From: Clusia tigrina
Taxonomy: Eukaryota; Arthropoda; Insecta; Diptera; Clusiidae
Direction of reading: 5' to 3'
DNA length: 64,000 nt
Assembly (NCBI GenBank): GCA_920105625.2
Contig: OV050030.1
Location: forward strand, 209,978,325-210,042,324
This document shows, piece after piece, positions 49,654 to 59,819 of this stretch; positions within the stretch are counted from its first letter, which is position 1; each line of letters starts with the position of its first letter. The notes beneath the pieces were generated by a model. The model had not been told where the DNA came from. It made no database searches and worked only from the letters and a program-made list of their open reading frames with translations. A program made the position numbers and the translations under genes.

Positions 49654-50835
49654 TCACCGGCGACGAGAAATGGTTATCCCGCAGCGATGTATTGTGACTC
49701 GGTATGGGTGTCTATCGTACCGGATTCGTCTGCGGGTTAACGGCTTGGCTGCCTGGCAAGTTACCTCCTGGACTAGTTCCACTGGTAGGTGAGCTGTTGC
49801 TTCCGCAGTCAATTCACTGGCATCTTGGCAGACAAAATCCTTCCAGCCGGACTCTATGGCTGGTAGTTGCGTAGCATGGTCCTTCCTCTGGCGTTTCCAG
49901 GTGCCACTGTGCGTGTCGTCGGAGCTAGTGGAATCGCAGCGCTGGGATTCACGAGGTGTAGCCACACGCGGAACTTCTGTGTGGGTGGGCTTCCTGGTTG
50001 TTAGCTGTCGTAGTAGGTGTTCAATCTCCTTGCGTTTCTTGGGAATCTTCTCGGCCGCATACCAGTTCCTTAGATCTGTAGACTCCCATGTTTCCCCACG
50101 GATTGGCTCCGTAAAGAAGCTCTCCACGTTCTGCAGCACGAACACGCCACAGTCTGTCTGGTTAGTTTGCTTGGGCGAGCTCAGTGTGTGTGCCAGTATG
50201 TCACGTGCGTCATAGGGCGTGGTCGGGGCTGTTGGCAGCCGTGTCTTGCGCTCCTCGCAGAGATATTGGCGCAGTACCCCTGCTTCTTCGTTGTGTGACT
50301 TCTTCTTTAGAGAATCGAAAAATAAAATGGTGGTTCCCTTTCGGCCTGCCGCAAAAGCTGCTGGGAAACAGATGATGGCCACGTACCAGTGCAGGCGCTG
50401 GTGGATGGGGACAATGATAAAGTCGTACTGAAACACATCTTGCCCCTTCGTCCATCGTTTGACTCGTGTGTGCTGGTCCACTGGAGTGCCCGGCCGTTGC
50501 GTTAACTGTGAATAGAAATGAGTGGAGAACACATAAACAGGTGTCCGCTGCTTTTGTGGTACGCGATTTAACTGGATCCATTTAAGATAAAAGTCCAGGA
50601 TGACATCGTTCAGGAGACATCCCTCTTGAAGACACTCGATATCGCAGTTCCTGACGGCGATTCCCCATTTACCCGGTGGATACACCACGAGCGGGCGATC
50701 TCCATTCTCCTCCACTTCACTCTCGCTCTCGCTACTCAGTAGGAGGGGCACTATTTGTTCTCCTTTGCCTCCATCTCCTAGCTCCAGTGGATTCTCCACG
50801 ATGATTCGACTAACGGTGACGTATTGCGGTGCCAT
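49654..50835 (-). CDS. Ulp1/SENP-type SUMO protease domain protein encoded by element C
   Basis: Intact 393-codon ORF, ATG at 50835 (MAPQYVTVSR), stop 49656-49654. Residues 1-50 are acidic and unconserved. Residues 51-245 are a C48 cysteine-protease domain: KWGIAVRNCDIECLQ, then CLLNDVILDFYLKWI (73-87), YVFSTHFYSQL, RVKRWTKGQDVFQYDFIIVP (124-143), LHWYVAIICFP with catalytic His149, LFFDSL with Asp174, and QTNQTDCGVFVLQNV with oxyanion Gln223 and nucleophile Cys229. The 'HWYVAIICFP' and 'DVxxxDFxIVPI' forms resemble SENP6/7 (Ulp2 class) more than SENP1/2. The C-terminal 150 residues are basic and Ser/Thr-rich. Expected activity: removal of SUMO or SUMO-like modifiers. It occupies the env position and has no intron in the domain, so it was probably captured as cDNA. 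OTU- or adenain-type proteases are less likely given these motifs. Confidence 0.9.
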   Translation of the reverse strand: MAPQYVTVSRIIVENPLELGDGGKGEQIVPLLLSSESESEVEENGDRPLVVYPPGKWGIAVRNCDIECLQEGCLLNDVILDFYLKWIQLNRVPQKQRTPVYVFSTHFYSQLTQRPGTPVDQHTRVKRWTKGQDVFQYDFIIVPIHQRLHWYVAIICFPAAFAAGRKGTTILFFDSLKKKSHNEEAGVLRQYLCEERKTRLPTAPTTPYDARDILAHTLSSPKQTNQTDCGVFVLQNVESFFTEPIRGETWESTDLRNWYAAEKIPKKRKEIEHLLRQLTTRKPTHTEVPRVATPRESQRCDSTSSDDTHSGTWKRQRKDHATQLPAIESGWKDFVCQDASELTAEATAHLPVELVQEVTCQAAKPLTRRRIRYDRHPYRVTIHRCGITISRRR

Positions 50836-50837
50836 GA

Positions 50838-50896
50838 CTATATTTTTGATCTTTTTTTTCCTTGGATTTTTTCCGAAAACTTCCTGGTGTACTTAC
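50838..50896 (-). promoter_or_regulatory. Candidate 59-nt intron or splice signals before the Ulp1-type ORF
   Basis: Minus strand has a strong donor GTAAGTAC (GT at 50896-50895). An acceptor AAAAATATAG (AG at 50839-50838) lies two bases before the ATG. Env-like third ORFs of insect LTR elements are expressed from spliced RNAs with the acceptor just before the start. Whether this donor or a leader donor is used cannot be seen. Confidence 0.35.
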
Positions 50897-51029
50897 GTTT
50901 AGTTTGGTGACGAAAAGAAAGTTTTAGCGTGCATACTCTCGCTTTTATACACTTTTTGAAAACTTTTGTAACGGTAGTCCTTTTCCTTGTTCCTTCTCCT
51001 TTATACCGTTGCGGCCGTGACCCCTACAC

Positions 51030-53884
51030 CTACTCTCGATTCCATCCCGACAACGCTATAGGTTCGGGCCGATCATCCGGCGCGCAGAAAAGTTTTAATT
51101 CGCCGATGTGGGCGGTCCTCTCAGTTTGGTGACCTTCCAGTGTCATCTTGACTATAACCGGCGAAATGAAATCTTTGACACGAAACGGCCCATCGTGGCG
51201 GGGCGCTAGTTTGGCGGCGAAATGGTCTGTCGCTTTTGATAGGTGGTGTTGTTTTACCAATACGAGCTGTCCTATGCTTGGCTTCCACGCTCTGCGTCTT
51301 AGGTTATGGTACCCTCGCTGGTCTTGTGCTGCCCTCTCTAGGTTTCGTTTCACTAGCTGGTATGCCTCCTTGAGCTGTTCTGAACGTTCATTAGGTGTTT
51401 GTGGTAACGCACCAGTACCCAATGTCGTTTCTTCATACAGCGCTTTTGGGAGTCGTGGTTCACGTCCTTGAACTAAATATGCCGAGCTATATCCGGTCGT
51501 CTCCGAGACACTTGTATTCATGGCCAGCGTCAGTTCCGGGAGCAGTTTATCCCATCGTCCGTGTTCCTTGTTGGCAAACTGAGCAATCATAGTTTTTACG
51601 GTGCGATTGGTGCGTTCAACTGCGTTCTCCCGTAGCGTATACGGTGCGGTAAACTGGTGTCGCATCCCGTAGTCTTCAGTGAATCGTCGGAACGCCCTGC
51701 TAGTAAACTGGGACCCATTATCGGAGACTAGAACCTTTGGCACGCCAAAGCGAGCTAGTACGCGCTCCCAGAAAGCCCGTTGTAAAGTCTCGGTATTTGC
51801 TTTCCGGAGTGGCGCCATTTCAGTCCACTTAGTGTACTTATCATGGAACACTACCAGCATAGTGTTCCCATGCGCTGACCGTGGAAGAGGTCCCACGAAG
51901 TCGATACACAGAACAGCCCACGGCTCCTCCGGAATCTGTGTGAGCATTTCTCCGGCCGGTTGTTGTTGGCTGCATTTATACTGCTGGCAAAGCTTGCACC
52001 TTCGTACATAGCGACTGGTATCCCGGAAGAGTCCCGGCCAATAGTAGCGATTTGCGATGCGCGCTATGGTCTTCCGGATGCCTAGATGTCCCGCTGTTGG
52101 TGCGTCGTGGTTCTCTCTCAAGATGCGTTCCCTAAGCGCAGTCGGCACACACAGTTTCCAAGGAGCACAGTCCTCGTCGCCTGATCGATCTGGGATGTGC
52201 CGTTAAAGCTGTCCGTTCTCGAGAGAGTAGTCTGCGAACTTGGCCGGCTCGGCCAAGTTCGCCTCTGCCCTCCGCTTCTGCCACCAGTTACAGTTCTCAT
52301 CCGGCTTCTCCTCCACTGTGATGGTGTACGCAGCCTCGACTGGCTGCCTTGATAACGCGTCGGCTACTACGTTTAGCTTTCCTCTACGATAATGCACCTC
52401 GAACGAGTGCTGTTGGAGTTCCAACGCCCATCGAGCTATACGTCCTGAAGGGCTTTCGATTGAGTTAAGCCACTTCAGGGACAAGTGATCCGTTATGACC
52501 GTAAATTGATAGCCTTCTAGGTATGGCCGCATCTTACGTATACCCCAGACGATGGCTAGGCACTCTTTCTCCGTAGGCGAGTAGTTTCGCTCTGCTGCAT
52601 TCAGATGCCTGCTGGCATAGGATATCACCCGCTCTGTTCCTTCTATATCTTGTGTGAGCATCGCTCCCAACCCGTAATCACTAGCATCTGTCTGAAGAGT
52701 AAATTTCTGCGAAAAGTCTGGGCATGCCAGGATTGGCGCCTCGGTTAGCTGCCGCTTCAACGTTTCGAAAGCCTGCTGTGTAGCGTCGTCCCACTTAAAA
52801 TGCTTCCCTTTCTTCAGGAGTGCAGTCAGCGGCTGTACGATTTTCGCAAAATCGGGGGCAAAACGCCGGTACCACGAGGCTATTCCCTAGCAACGTCGGA
52901 GCTCTCTTACGTTCTGTGGTGGTTTTAGTTCCCGTATGGCCGCGACTTTGTCCGGATCCGTATGGATTCCCTTTTCACTCACCACGTGGCCCAAGTACTT
53001 TAACTCCTTCCGGAAAAACGCACACTTCTCAAGATTGAGTTTTAGATTACTTATTACTTATTACTCTTCTCCTCCATCGGGATCTGTCAATAACCGTTTT
53101 AAAGGTCCAGACTACTAATAAACTTGGCTTCGCGTAAGCGCTTCAAAATGTGCTGAATACGGGGTAATGGGTACGCATCAGGGATGGATCTCGCATTTAA
53201 TTGGCGATAATCCACACACAGTCGCCACCTCCCGTCCTTCTTCCGAACCAATACGATTGGGGCGCTATGGCGACTGTGGGAAGGTTCTATGCGGCCTTTC
53301 GCCAATAGTTCGTCTATCTCTTTGCTGATGAGCGCTTGTTGTGCCGGGTTCCTGGGGTAATACCTTTGCTTCACTGGCCTGTCGTCCTTCATCACGATTT
53401 TATGACTAGTTAAGTTAGACACGCCTGGAGTCTCGTCAAACTTACTTAGCTCGGCAGCGAGAAATGTGTCGATCATAGCCTCCTCGGAGATAGCCTCAGC
53501 TCGAATGGTCGTACACGATGTGATACCCTGTGATTGCACGCCATTGGCCTGTGGTCTCAAATTCACTACTTGATCCCCACACCTTATGGTGGTTCCCTGT
53601 TTCGTCAGAAAATCTAAACCCAGAAGCAAGTCGTCGGTGGAGTCAGGCATCGTAAGTAGTTCCATTTGGCATACCCGTTCTCCAAGCATTACATTGATCA
53701 CTAGCGCCTCCGTTATGTCTCGAGTTCGTCCGTCAGCCATACGTGCTCTAATGAGTGTAGGGACAACCCTACCGGTGGTAGTACGTAGTTGACGAGCGAG
53801 CCGCTCGCTAACGAAGCTTCGTGAAGCTCCCGTGTCGATCGTTGCTGTTATTTCGTGTGCCTCTAGGACGACCGTCGCGTATAT
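51030..53884 (-). pseudogene. Element C pol (PR-RT-RNaseH-IN), RT core deleted
   Basis: Protease: TIDTGASRSF (about 53840) intact. RT N-terminus: AELSKFDETPGV, KQRYYPRNPAQQ, DGRWRLCVDYRQLNARSIPDAYPLPRI, ending at SSLDL (53101). The palm with the YxDD box is missing; about 60 bp of unrelated AT-rich filler (53040-53100) joins to LNLEKCAFFRKELKYLGH. TAG at 52889-52887. RNase H: LQTDASDYGLGAML and VITDHLSLKWL. TAA at 52205-52203. Integrase finger HLGIRKTIARIANRYYWPG to CKLCQQYK; core CIDFVGPLP, VSDNGSQFTS, NAVERTNRTVK; then a GPF-type module (DGPFRVKDF). The integrase ORF itself (52148-51030) is open. Confidence 0.9.
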
Positions 53885-53912
53885 TTATGTTGCCCATCGC
53901 AACGTAACGCGC

Positions 53913-55086
53913 TTATTGATGATGAGGCGTATTGCCGGAGGACTGCGCCGTGCCTGGCTCCTGGCGGCAGCCCTGCCCGTTTCCCCCAGATGCCCTGCAG
54001 CACTCCACTGTTCTTATATTTCTCCTTCCGCACTCCCAGCAAAACAGCAATTGCGCATTTCGGCAGTGTCGCGCAAAATGCCCCGCTTGACCGCAGCGCC
54101 TGCAAGCTGTGCGTACATCTATGTGTCCCTCTGTTCCCGCATGAGTAACTGGTCCCACTTGTCGATGGCGTGTCTCACGTGGTGGTGTACGCTCGACTCG
54201 CGATTGCACAGGGGTTACTCGGTGAGTGTCACGATCACCACGTAGGCCTTCGAGATCCTCAGCCATCTCCACCAGAGTCCCAAAATCTTTGCGGCGTACA
54301 TACCACTGGTACTCTTCCAAACTATTCCGAAAGATCCGTTCCAGTCTCTGTGCTTCGGAGTACCCAGCATGCCGCATGAGGTTTTGTATTTCCACAACGT
54401 ATTCCTTAAACGTCTCCCGTGGTTTTTGACGCCTTTGCCGTATCTCATCCTCTAACTTCTCCAGGTATCTGGCAGGCAAGAAGAATTTTAGGAAATCCTT
54501 TCGGAACATGCTCCATGCTGTCCAGGAACGATTGTTATTGCGATACCATAGAAGCGCACGATCCTTTAGGAGTTCCGGCATGGTACGCGGCAGCATCTTC
54601 CTGTTGAGCCCATACACCTCCGAAAGCTCCTCCACCCGTTCAAGAAATGCCAGCGGGTCACGGCCACCATCGAACTTAATCGACCACTTTCTTACGTGAT
54701 CAATGACCACTGAATATGGACTGTTTCCACTCCGAGGAAAGTCCGGCGCCACACTTTGTACGGTGTCCTGCAGTGGTCCGGGTTGTTCGCCCCTACATGG
54801 TGATAGCGTATCCCTTCTTATGTGTATCGACTCACTAGCAACCTCTGTCTGCTCGATGCCATGTCCTGCAAGTCAAACTTGTACCTGGGGACAAGCTTCT
54901 CATGTGATAGGCCTGCAATTCAGCCACTCGAAGCTGCTGATCCTGGCTCAATTCGGTGCCGCTAACCCACTCCGCCAATCGCTTACGGAGCTCTTCAACT
55001 GTTCCTGTTGTATCTTGCTTGAACTCAGTGCAGTAGGCCACCAATTGATCTTTCCTCAGCGAATCAACCTAACCCGTCTTCACCAT
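53913..55086 (-). pseudogene. Element C gag, stop at codon 6 and frameshift
   Basis: ATG at 55086 (MVKTG) meets TAG at 55071-55069, where element A has Trp. The N-terminal frame then runs to 54835 with GTVEELRKRLAEWV, a SAP-like motif. After a frameshift the main frame (54752-53913) holds the capsid part (YSVVIDHVRKWSIKFDGGRDPLAFLERVEELSEVYG, in pieces), the helix GDRDTHRV and the knuckle CRRCGQAGHFARHC (CX2CX4HX4C). A second Cys group CWECGRRNIRTVECC follows. The stop at 53913 precedes pol by about 30 bases. Confidence 0.88.
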
Positions 55087-55146
55087 CTTGTCTCCACGTT
55101 GGTTATGGCAAACGTAGCTTGGGCGTTAGATTTCCTTGTCTCTATA

Positions 55147-55164
55147 GTCCCTGCTCGGGCGCCA
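55147..55164 (-). promoter_or_regulatory. tRNA-Lys-type primer binding site of element C
   Basis: Minus-strand TGGCGCCCGAGCAGGGAC begins one base after the LTR end. It differs at one base from the complement of the insect tRNA-Lys(UUU) 3' end (TGGCGCCCGAACAGGGAC). Confidence 0.85.
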
Positions 55165-55165
55165 C

Positions 55166-55870
55166 TGTAACGACTCAAATTTATAGCTGGGGTAAAACTC
55201 AGCGGCTCCAGGGGTCGTTACAGGAAATTACTCCGGCGTTGTATTTTCAGTTTTTCTTTATTTAATATTTATGCTTATCACTAGGCTTACACGTTATTAT
55301 ACAGAAATGATGGGCTTTATGAAGGCCGCTCCTGAAGTTGGTGCTGTGCCGTCCTGTCTCCAGTCTCGACGGTGGTAGATTGAAAAACCACTTCCACCGG
55401 TTTGACTCTGAGAAGCAAGTCCTGGTTTTCTATGAAGGCGGATTGAAAAACCCAGCGTTCGTAGCAAACTCAGTTCTTCTTAATGTCTCGGTCTGTGCCT
55501 TTAGTCTTTCGTTTCAACGGTGGTGGATTGACAAACCACTTCCACCATTTCTAACGCTGACGAACAAACTCTGGTTTATAATGAGAGTGGATTAAAGTCC
55601 AGCACTCGCACTTTTATACCCACCTATTGAACTTCTAGTTGTTGTTCCAGTCCCGCTGGCCGTTGCTCCGACTACCGCTTCCTGTTTTTAAGGTCAAGGC
55701 ATTGTTGGTGTTTTCCTCTTGACCTTAGGCGACCCTCAGCGTCTTCCTGGAAAAGTCCGGCTGTTGTCAAGCGCGTAGTAGTTGCAGCGGCACGTTGTTG
55801 CTGTTGCACGCCCTGTTGTTGTTGTTGCACGCCCTGTTGTTGTTATTGTACGCATGATTTCCTTCTGCTG
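55166..55870 (-). repeat. 5' LTR of element C, truncated
   Basis: Matches 48168-49010 but lacks about 140 bp (equivalent to 48611-48750, including the region just downstream of the TATA box). It breaks off at 55870 inside the U3 repeats. Beyond this is copia sequence. Confidence 0.9.
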
Positions 55871-58642
55871 ACGGATTCGTACTTGGCGACAGGTGCATAG
55901 ATTCCATTGTAATCGACTCCTTGAGCTTGAGAGCAACCTCTCACGACTAATCGCGCCTTATGTTTGTCGATTGCTCCATTAGCTTTGAATTTCTTTTTAA
56001 ATATCCATCGGTTTGTAATAACATGCATGTCGTTTGTTCGTGGAACTAAAATCCATGTTTCATTCTTAAGAAGTGATTGAATTTCTTCGTTGATAGCTTT
56101 TATCCATTCTTGATATTCTTCACTAGAAATTGCTTCCTCCAGTGAAAAAGGTTCAACACTTGCAACACACAATTAAGCAACAGCTTCTTCAGTGCGTTTG
56201 CCTTTTGATGTGCTTAGCAGTTCATAGGGACTTCTTAGTGAAGGAGCTCTTGTATTCTTTTGTGAATGTGTAGTTCTGTCATCCGATGATGATCGTGGAA
56301 CACTTTCCTGATCCTGTTCATCGATTACGTCCTTTGTTTCACACACTTTACTTATTGTATTGCGCTTTTCGTTGAAAATAATATCTCGCCGAATCAGCAC
56401 CCGTTTGTTCATTTGATCGAAAACTCTATACGCTTTGTTTTGCTCATTGTAACCAACGAAAATTCCTTTGATGGAACGTTGCTCCTTCGGAATGTGGATG
56501 TATGCATCGCTGCCAAAAATACGAAGATGTTCTAGTGACGGTTTCCTGCTAATCCATTTTTCATACGGTGTGTAGCCACTAATGACATCAGATGCATTTC
56601 TATATTTGAGATACACTGCCGTATGTGTCGCATCAGCCCCATAATAAAGTGGTAACTGTCTATTGTGGAGCATCGCTTTAGCACTTTCAACAACTGTTCG
56701 ATTCTTGCGTTCAATAAACCCATTTTGTCATGCTTGATTTTATTGTTGAGTAGTAGCTCAAGAACTTCCTTGTTGCAAAATTCAAGACCACCATCAGATC
56801 TTATGCGTTTAATTTCATGTCCGTCCGCTTTCACTTCAGTCATGAACTCAAGTAGCCTTTTAAGAACATCTGTTTTGTCCGTCAAAAAATAAACAAAATA
56901 ATGCCGTGAATTAGGTAGCAAAAAATAATTGAAACCGCCAATCGATGGACTCATTTTGCCGCATAAATCCATATGAAATGTTTCCCCTGGTTTATTAGCT
57001 CGTGTAGCTCCGGATTTTGGAAATGGAGTTCTATGCTGCTTGCCATATGCACAGCCTTCACAAAATGGTCGTTCGTTTGGTATATCCGCAGCATTCAAAT
57101 TGTTCAACATTTTGTTTGCACACATTTCTCTGAGCACTTTGCAGTTTGGATGTCCAAGTCGTTCATGCCATGTCATTGCAGATTCAGATGTCAAAACGTT
57201 TACTGAATGTATTGAGGTTGGCTTTAAATTCATTCGATACAACCTGCTTTAATTTTCGGCTTCTGCTGAAGTCTCGTTGTCTTTCATAAAGTATACGTGT
57301 TTTCCTCCTGCTTCGAAAATCACTGTGACAACTCTCTCGGTAGCTCTTGAAATGGAAACAAAATTTTTATCAAGATCTGGAACTAAAAGTACGTCTTTAA
57401 TACTATATAACGTGCCTGATTTCCCCAAAATTATGAATATCTCCCTTTCCAAGTACTTCCAAGCGTCGCCCGTCTCCAACTTTCACATATGCTGCTTCAT
57501 TTGCTGATGCTTTGAAATTCGTAAAAATGTCTCTCTGGAAGGACATGTGATCTGTTGCGCCTGAATCTGCGTAGAAAATATTTTCTATTTTATTTGAGTT
57601 CGTCGACGTGTTCAGATTGAATAAAAATGAGCTATCAGCTGTTTTTTCGTTTTGACGTAAATTTTGTGATGGTTCTTCTTCTCGTTTGATGTCTTTCACT
57701 TCCCTTTGAAGCGAAAGGGAATGAGCTTCACTTTTTCTGCTTTCATTAGTCTTCTGATCTCTTTGGCGCTTACGACATTCTCTTGCTCAATGACCAGGCT
57801 TTCCACAGTAGTTGCACTTACCATTTCGTTTTGGATTTGGTTTGTTGTTGGCTTTGCCATTCGTCACAGAGTAAACTGCAGTTGTGTTATTTCCATTAAG
57901 TTCACTATGAGATCGTGACGTCATGAGAATTTCTTCATTAACAAGGTGCTCTGTTGTCTCTCGGTACTGCGTACCAAGCTGTACGAACATGGTCAAACCT
58001 TTATGGTAAACTGCTTAAGATTTTGGCCATGATCATAGGCTGCTTTTATTCTAAATCCATGTCTTTGAATCTTTGCGATATGGATGTTATGTTTGCTACA
58101 AAATCAACAACTGGTTCATTATCTACCATTTATATGCTCATGAATTTTTCTAAGAGAACTTGGGCGGACTGTTCGCTTTTTTCAGCATGTATTGCTTTTA
58201 GGTTCGACTACATTTCAGCAGCTGTAGTGCAATCAGTGAGGTACTTAAATTGCTCCAACTCCATCCCTCGCATTATAAAAGCTTATGCTTCTGCATCCTT
58301 CTCATCCCATTGGAAAAAGTTTTCTGGTGTTCTTCCTAACGTGCCCAAAATATACGCTTTGATCTTGTTTTCGGCCATATAAATTTCCATTTGACGTCTG
58401 CATAGCTGGTAGTTCTGCCCATTGAATCGATGTATGTGGTAAATTCTTGATTCACTCATGCTTGTTTCAGTACTGTTCTGAAGCTCAGCTGGGTTCTCGG
58501 AAATATTAAAACAAATGCTATCGTTGAGGCTCTCGATGAAATCTGCGACGATCGCGGAGTCAAATGGATTCTCTCCTGAGGTTAGGTTGCTGTTTTCCAT
58601 ATAATTCAGAAAACTTTTCGTCCGATAACCGCTATGTGGCAC
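55871..58642 (-). pseudogene. Copia-like gag-pol, broken
   Basis: Gag: 58642-58283 (IYHIHRFNGQNYQLCRRQMEIYM, AYILGTLGRTPENFFQWDEKDA). The knuckle CNYCGKPGH-stop-AREC (about 57800) has TGA in place of Trp/Tyr. Protease: YADSGATDHMSFQRDIF (about 57560) intact. Integrase: WHERLGHPNCKVLREMC to FCEGCAYGK, FHMDLCGKM, IKRIRSDGGLEF and the Glu segment FIERKNRT in another frame (about 56710). After this SGYTPYEKWISRKPSLEHLRIFG is seen. RT start: EWIKAINEEIQSLLKNETWILV, KARLVVRGCSQAQGVDY. At least four frame changes. Confidence 0.88.
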
Positions 58643-58643
58643 T

Positions 58644-58658
58644 CTGGGCCCATAACCA
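58644..58658 (-). promoter_or_regulatory. Copia primer binding site
   Basis: Minus-strand TGGTTATGGGCCCAG, the primer site known from Drosophila copia, complementary to an internal part of initiator tRNA-Met. Confidence 0.9.
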
Positions 58659-58659
58659 T

Positions 58660-59034
58660 TTAATATAAGACGGGTTATAAAATGGACTTACAAATCGAAC
58701 GCGCAATTATCCAGGCGTCAAAGAAAAAAAACGAATCACAAATGATTGTAAACGTGAATATATTTACTTATGATGTAAAAAATAAAGTCGTATAAAATTA
58801 GTTGATGAACAGAACTCAGAATACGTAACCTGTGCTGAAGGCGGAAACAGTAAGAAGGGAGGAAAGTTTAAAGTGCAAGAATGAAAGAAATGTCAAAAGT
58901 AATGAGAATGGCATTGGGCTTCCAGATAACTAAAATGTCAAGATAGAATGTTATTTCTTAACATACAATATTGAATTATTTTTGTTAGTTGACAAGTGTG
59001 TGAATGTGTTATTGAAAAATGTAGTTTCACAACA
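58660..59034 (-). repeat. 5' LTR of copia-like element
   Basis: About 375 bp, starting TGTTGTGAAAC in element direction at 59034 and ending next to the PBS. Single copy in this window. Confidence 0.7.
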
Positions 59035-59037
59035 TTA

Positions 59038-59357
59038 TGTAGTGTATGTTTGCATGCATGCTCATCATAGCGCGTAACTTGAACGCGAGTATGCAAGCCG
59101 TAGCGTGTTGCCCTTGAGCGACCACCAAAGCAGTACATTGCCTGGTGCGGCGCGCTTGTACTCTTTCAAGTGCAAGGGCGTCAAATGCACTCGAAATAAC
59201 TGTCGATACAGAATCGACAGTTGGTGCCGCTGCGAGCATATGATGAGTAAGCATGTTAGAAGTATATAAGATTTCCCCTCTAGTAAATAATTTAGAATTT
59301 GTAAGAACCAATCAATAAATTTCATTTACTTGCATATTATGTATTTTAATAAGTTAT
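59038..59357 (+). repeat. 5' LTR of 412-like element
   Basis: Similar to 63504-63822 over about 320 bp, with small indels (GCGTAACTTGAACGC extra here, GGCACAAGGGTA extra there). AGTATATAAG TATA box near 59262. The true 3' end may extend to 59491 (...CATTACA, followed by TGGATACCTGC as a possible PBS), since the right copy is cut at 63822. Confidence 0.8.
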
Positions 59358-59564
59358 TCAAGAGTGAGTGAATGAATTGAAATTGATTGATGAATAAGAA
59401 TTAGACCATAAGAGGTTTCATGTTAACTAAAATGACCTCATTTCTCTAAAACTTTGACCTCATTTCTTGGCGTTTTATCCACGTCATTACATGGATACCT
59501 GCAACATCAGGGCGCCCCAAAATTCTATTGATTTTCACTATTAGATATATAAATCTCACATAAT

Positions 59565-59630
59565 ATGGCGATCCTGAACCCGAATTATTTTTCATCAATG
59601 ACGCAAGCAGAAATCGACGCTATTTTTTAA
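59565..59630 (+). pseudogene. 412-like gag stub
   Basis: ATG at 59565 gives MAILNPNYFSSMTQAEIDAIF and then a TAA. This looks like a normal Gag start followed directly by a deletion. The next recognisable coding is protease. Confidence 0.55.
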
Positions 59631-59819
59631 AAGTGGGAGGCACATGACAGGACATCAACTCCTAAAGAAGGGGAATATATACCGGAGCCAATCAGGAGAG
59701 CAGCGAAATCTATATACCTACGTCATTGAAACTTGGGCCACAACCATTAATAGAACGATATTTGGCACGGCAGAGTACACAACAATCAGCACAACAACCT
59801 AAAACTCAATTAAAGACGA

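Larger units (their letters stand above)
48168..55870 (-). mobile_element. Gypsy-like LTR element C carrying a Ulp1/SENP-type protease
   Basis: Minus-strand element with a complete 3' LTR (48168-49640), polypurine tract, a Ulp1-type ORF, integrase, RNase H, RT, protease, gag, PBS and a truncated 5' LTR (55166-55870). The LTR parts that can be compared differ at only a handful of positions by eye, so it is fairly young. Gag and pol are damaged while the extra ORF is intact. Its right end is cut at a copia fragment and its left end adjoins R1 sequence. Confidence 0.9.
55871..59034 (-). mobile_element. Copia-like (Ty1/copia) element, 3' truncated
   Basis: Minus-strand 5' LTR (58660-59034), internal-Met-type PBS, gag, protease, integrase and the first part of RT. 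RT is cut at 55870 by the junction with element C's LTR, so the palm, RNase H and 3' LTR are missing. Confidence 0.88.

Noticed and set aside
49654..50835. Reading the extra ORF of element C as env
   Set aside because: No signal peptide, furin site or transmembrane segment; C48 protease motifs are explicit instead.
49654..50835. Ordinary host SENP gene that happens to lie between LTRs
   Set aside because: Stop codon touches the polypurine tract, strand agrees with pol, the domain lacks introns and only about 195 bp separate it from integrase. Not fully excluded without other copies.
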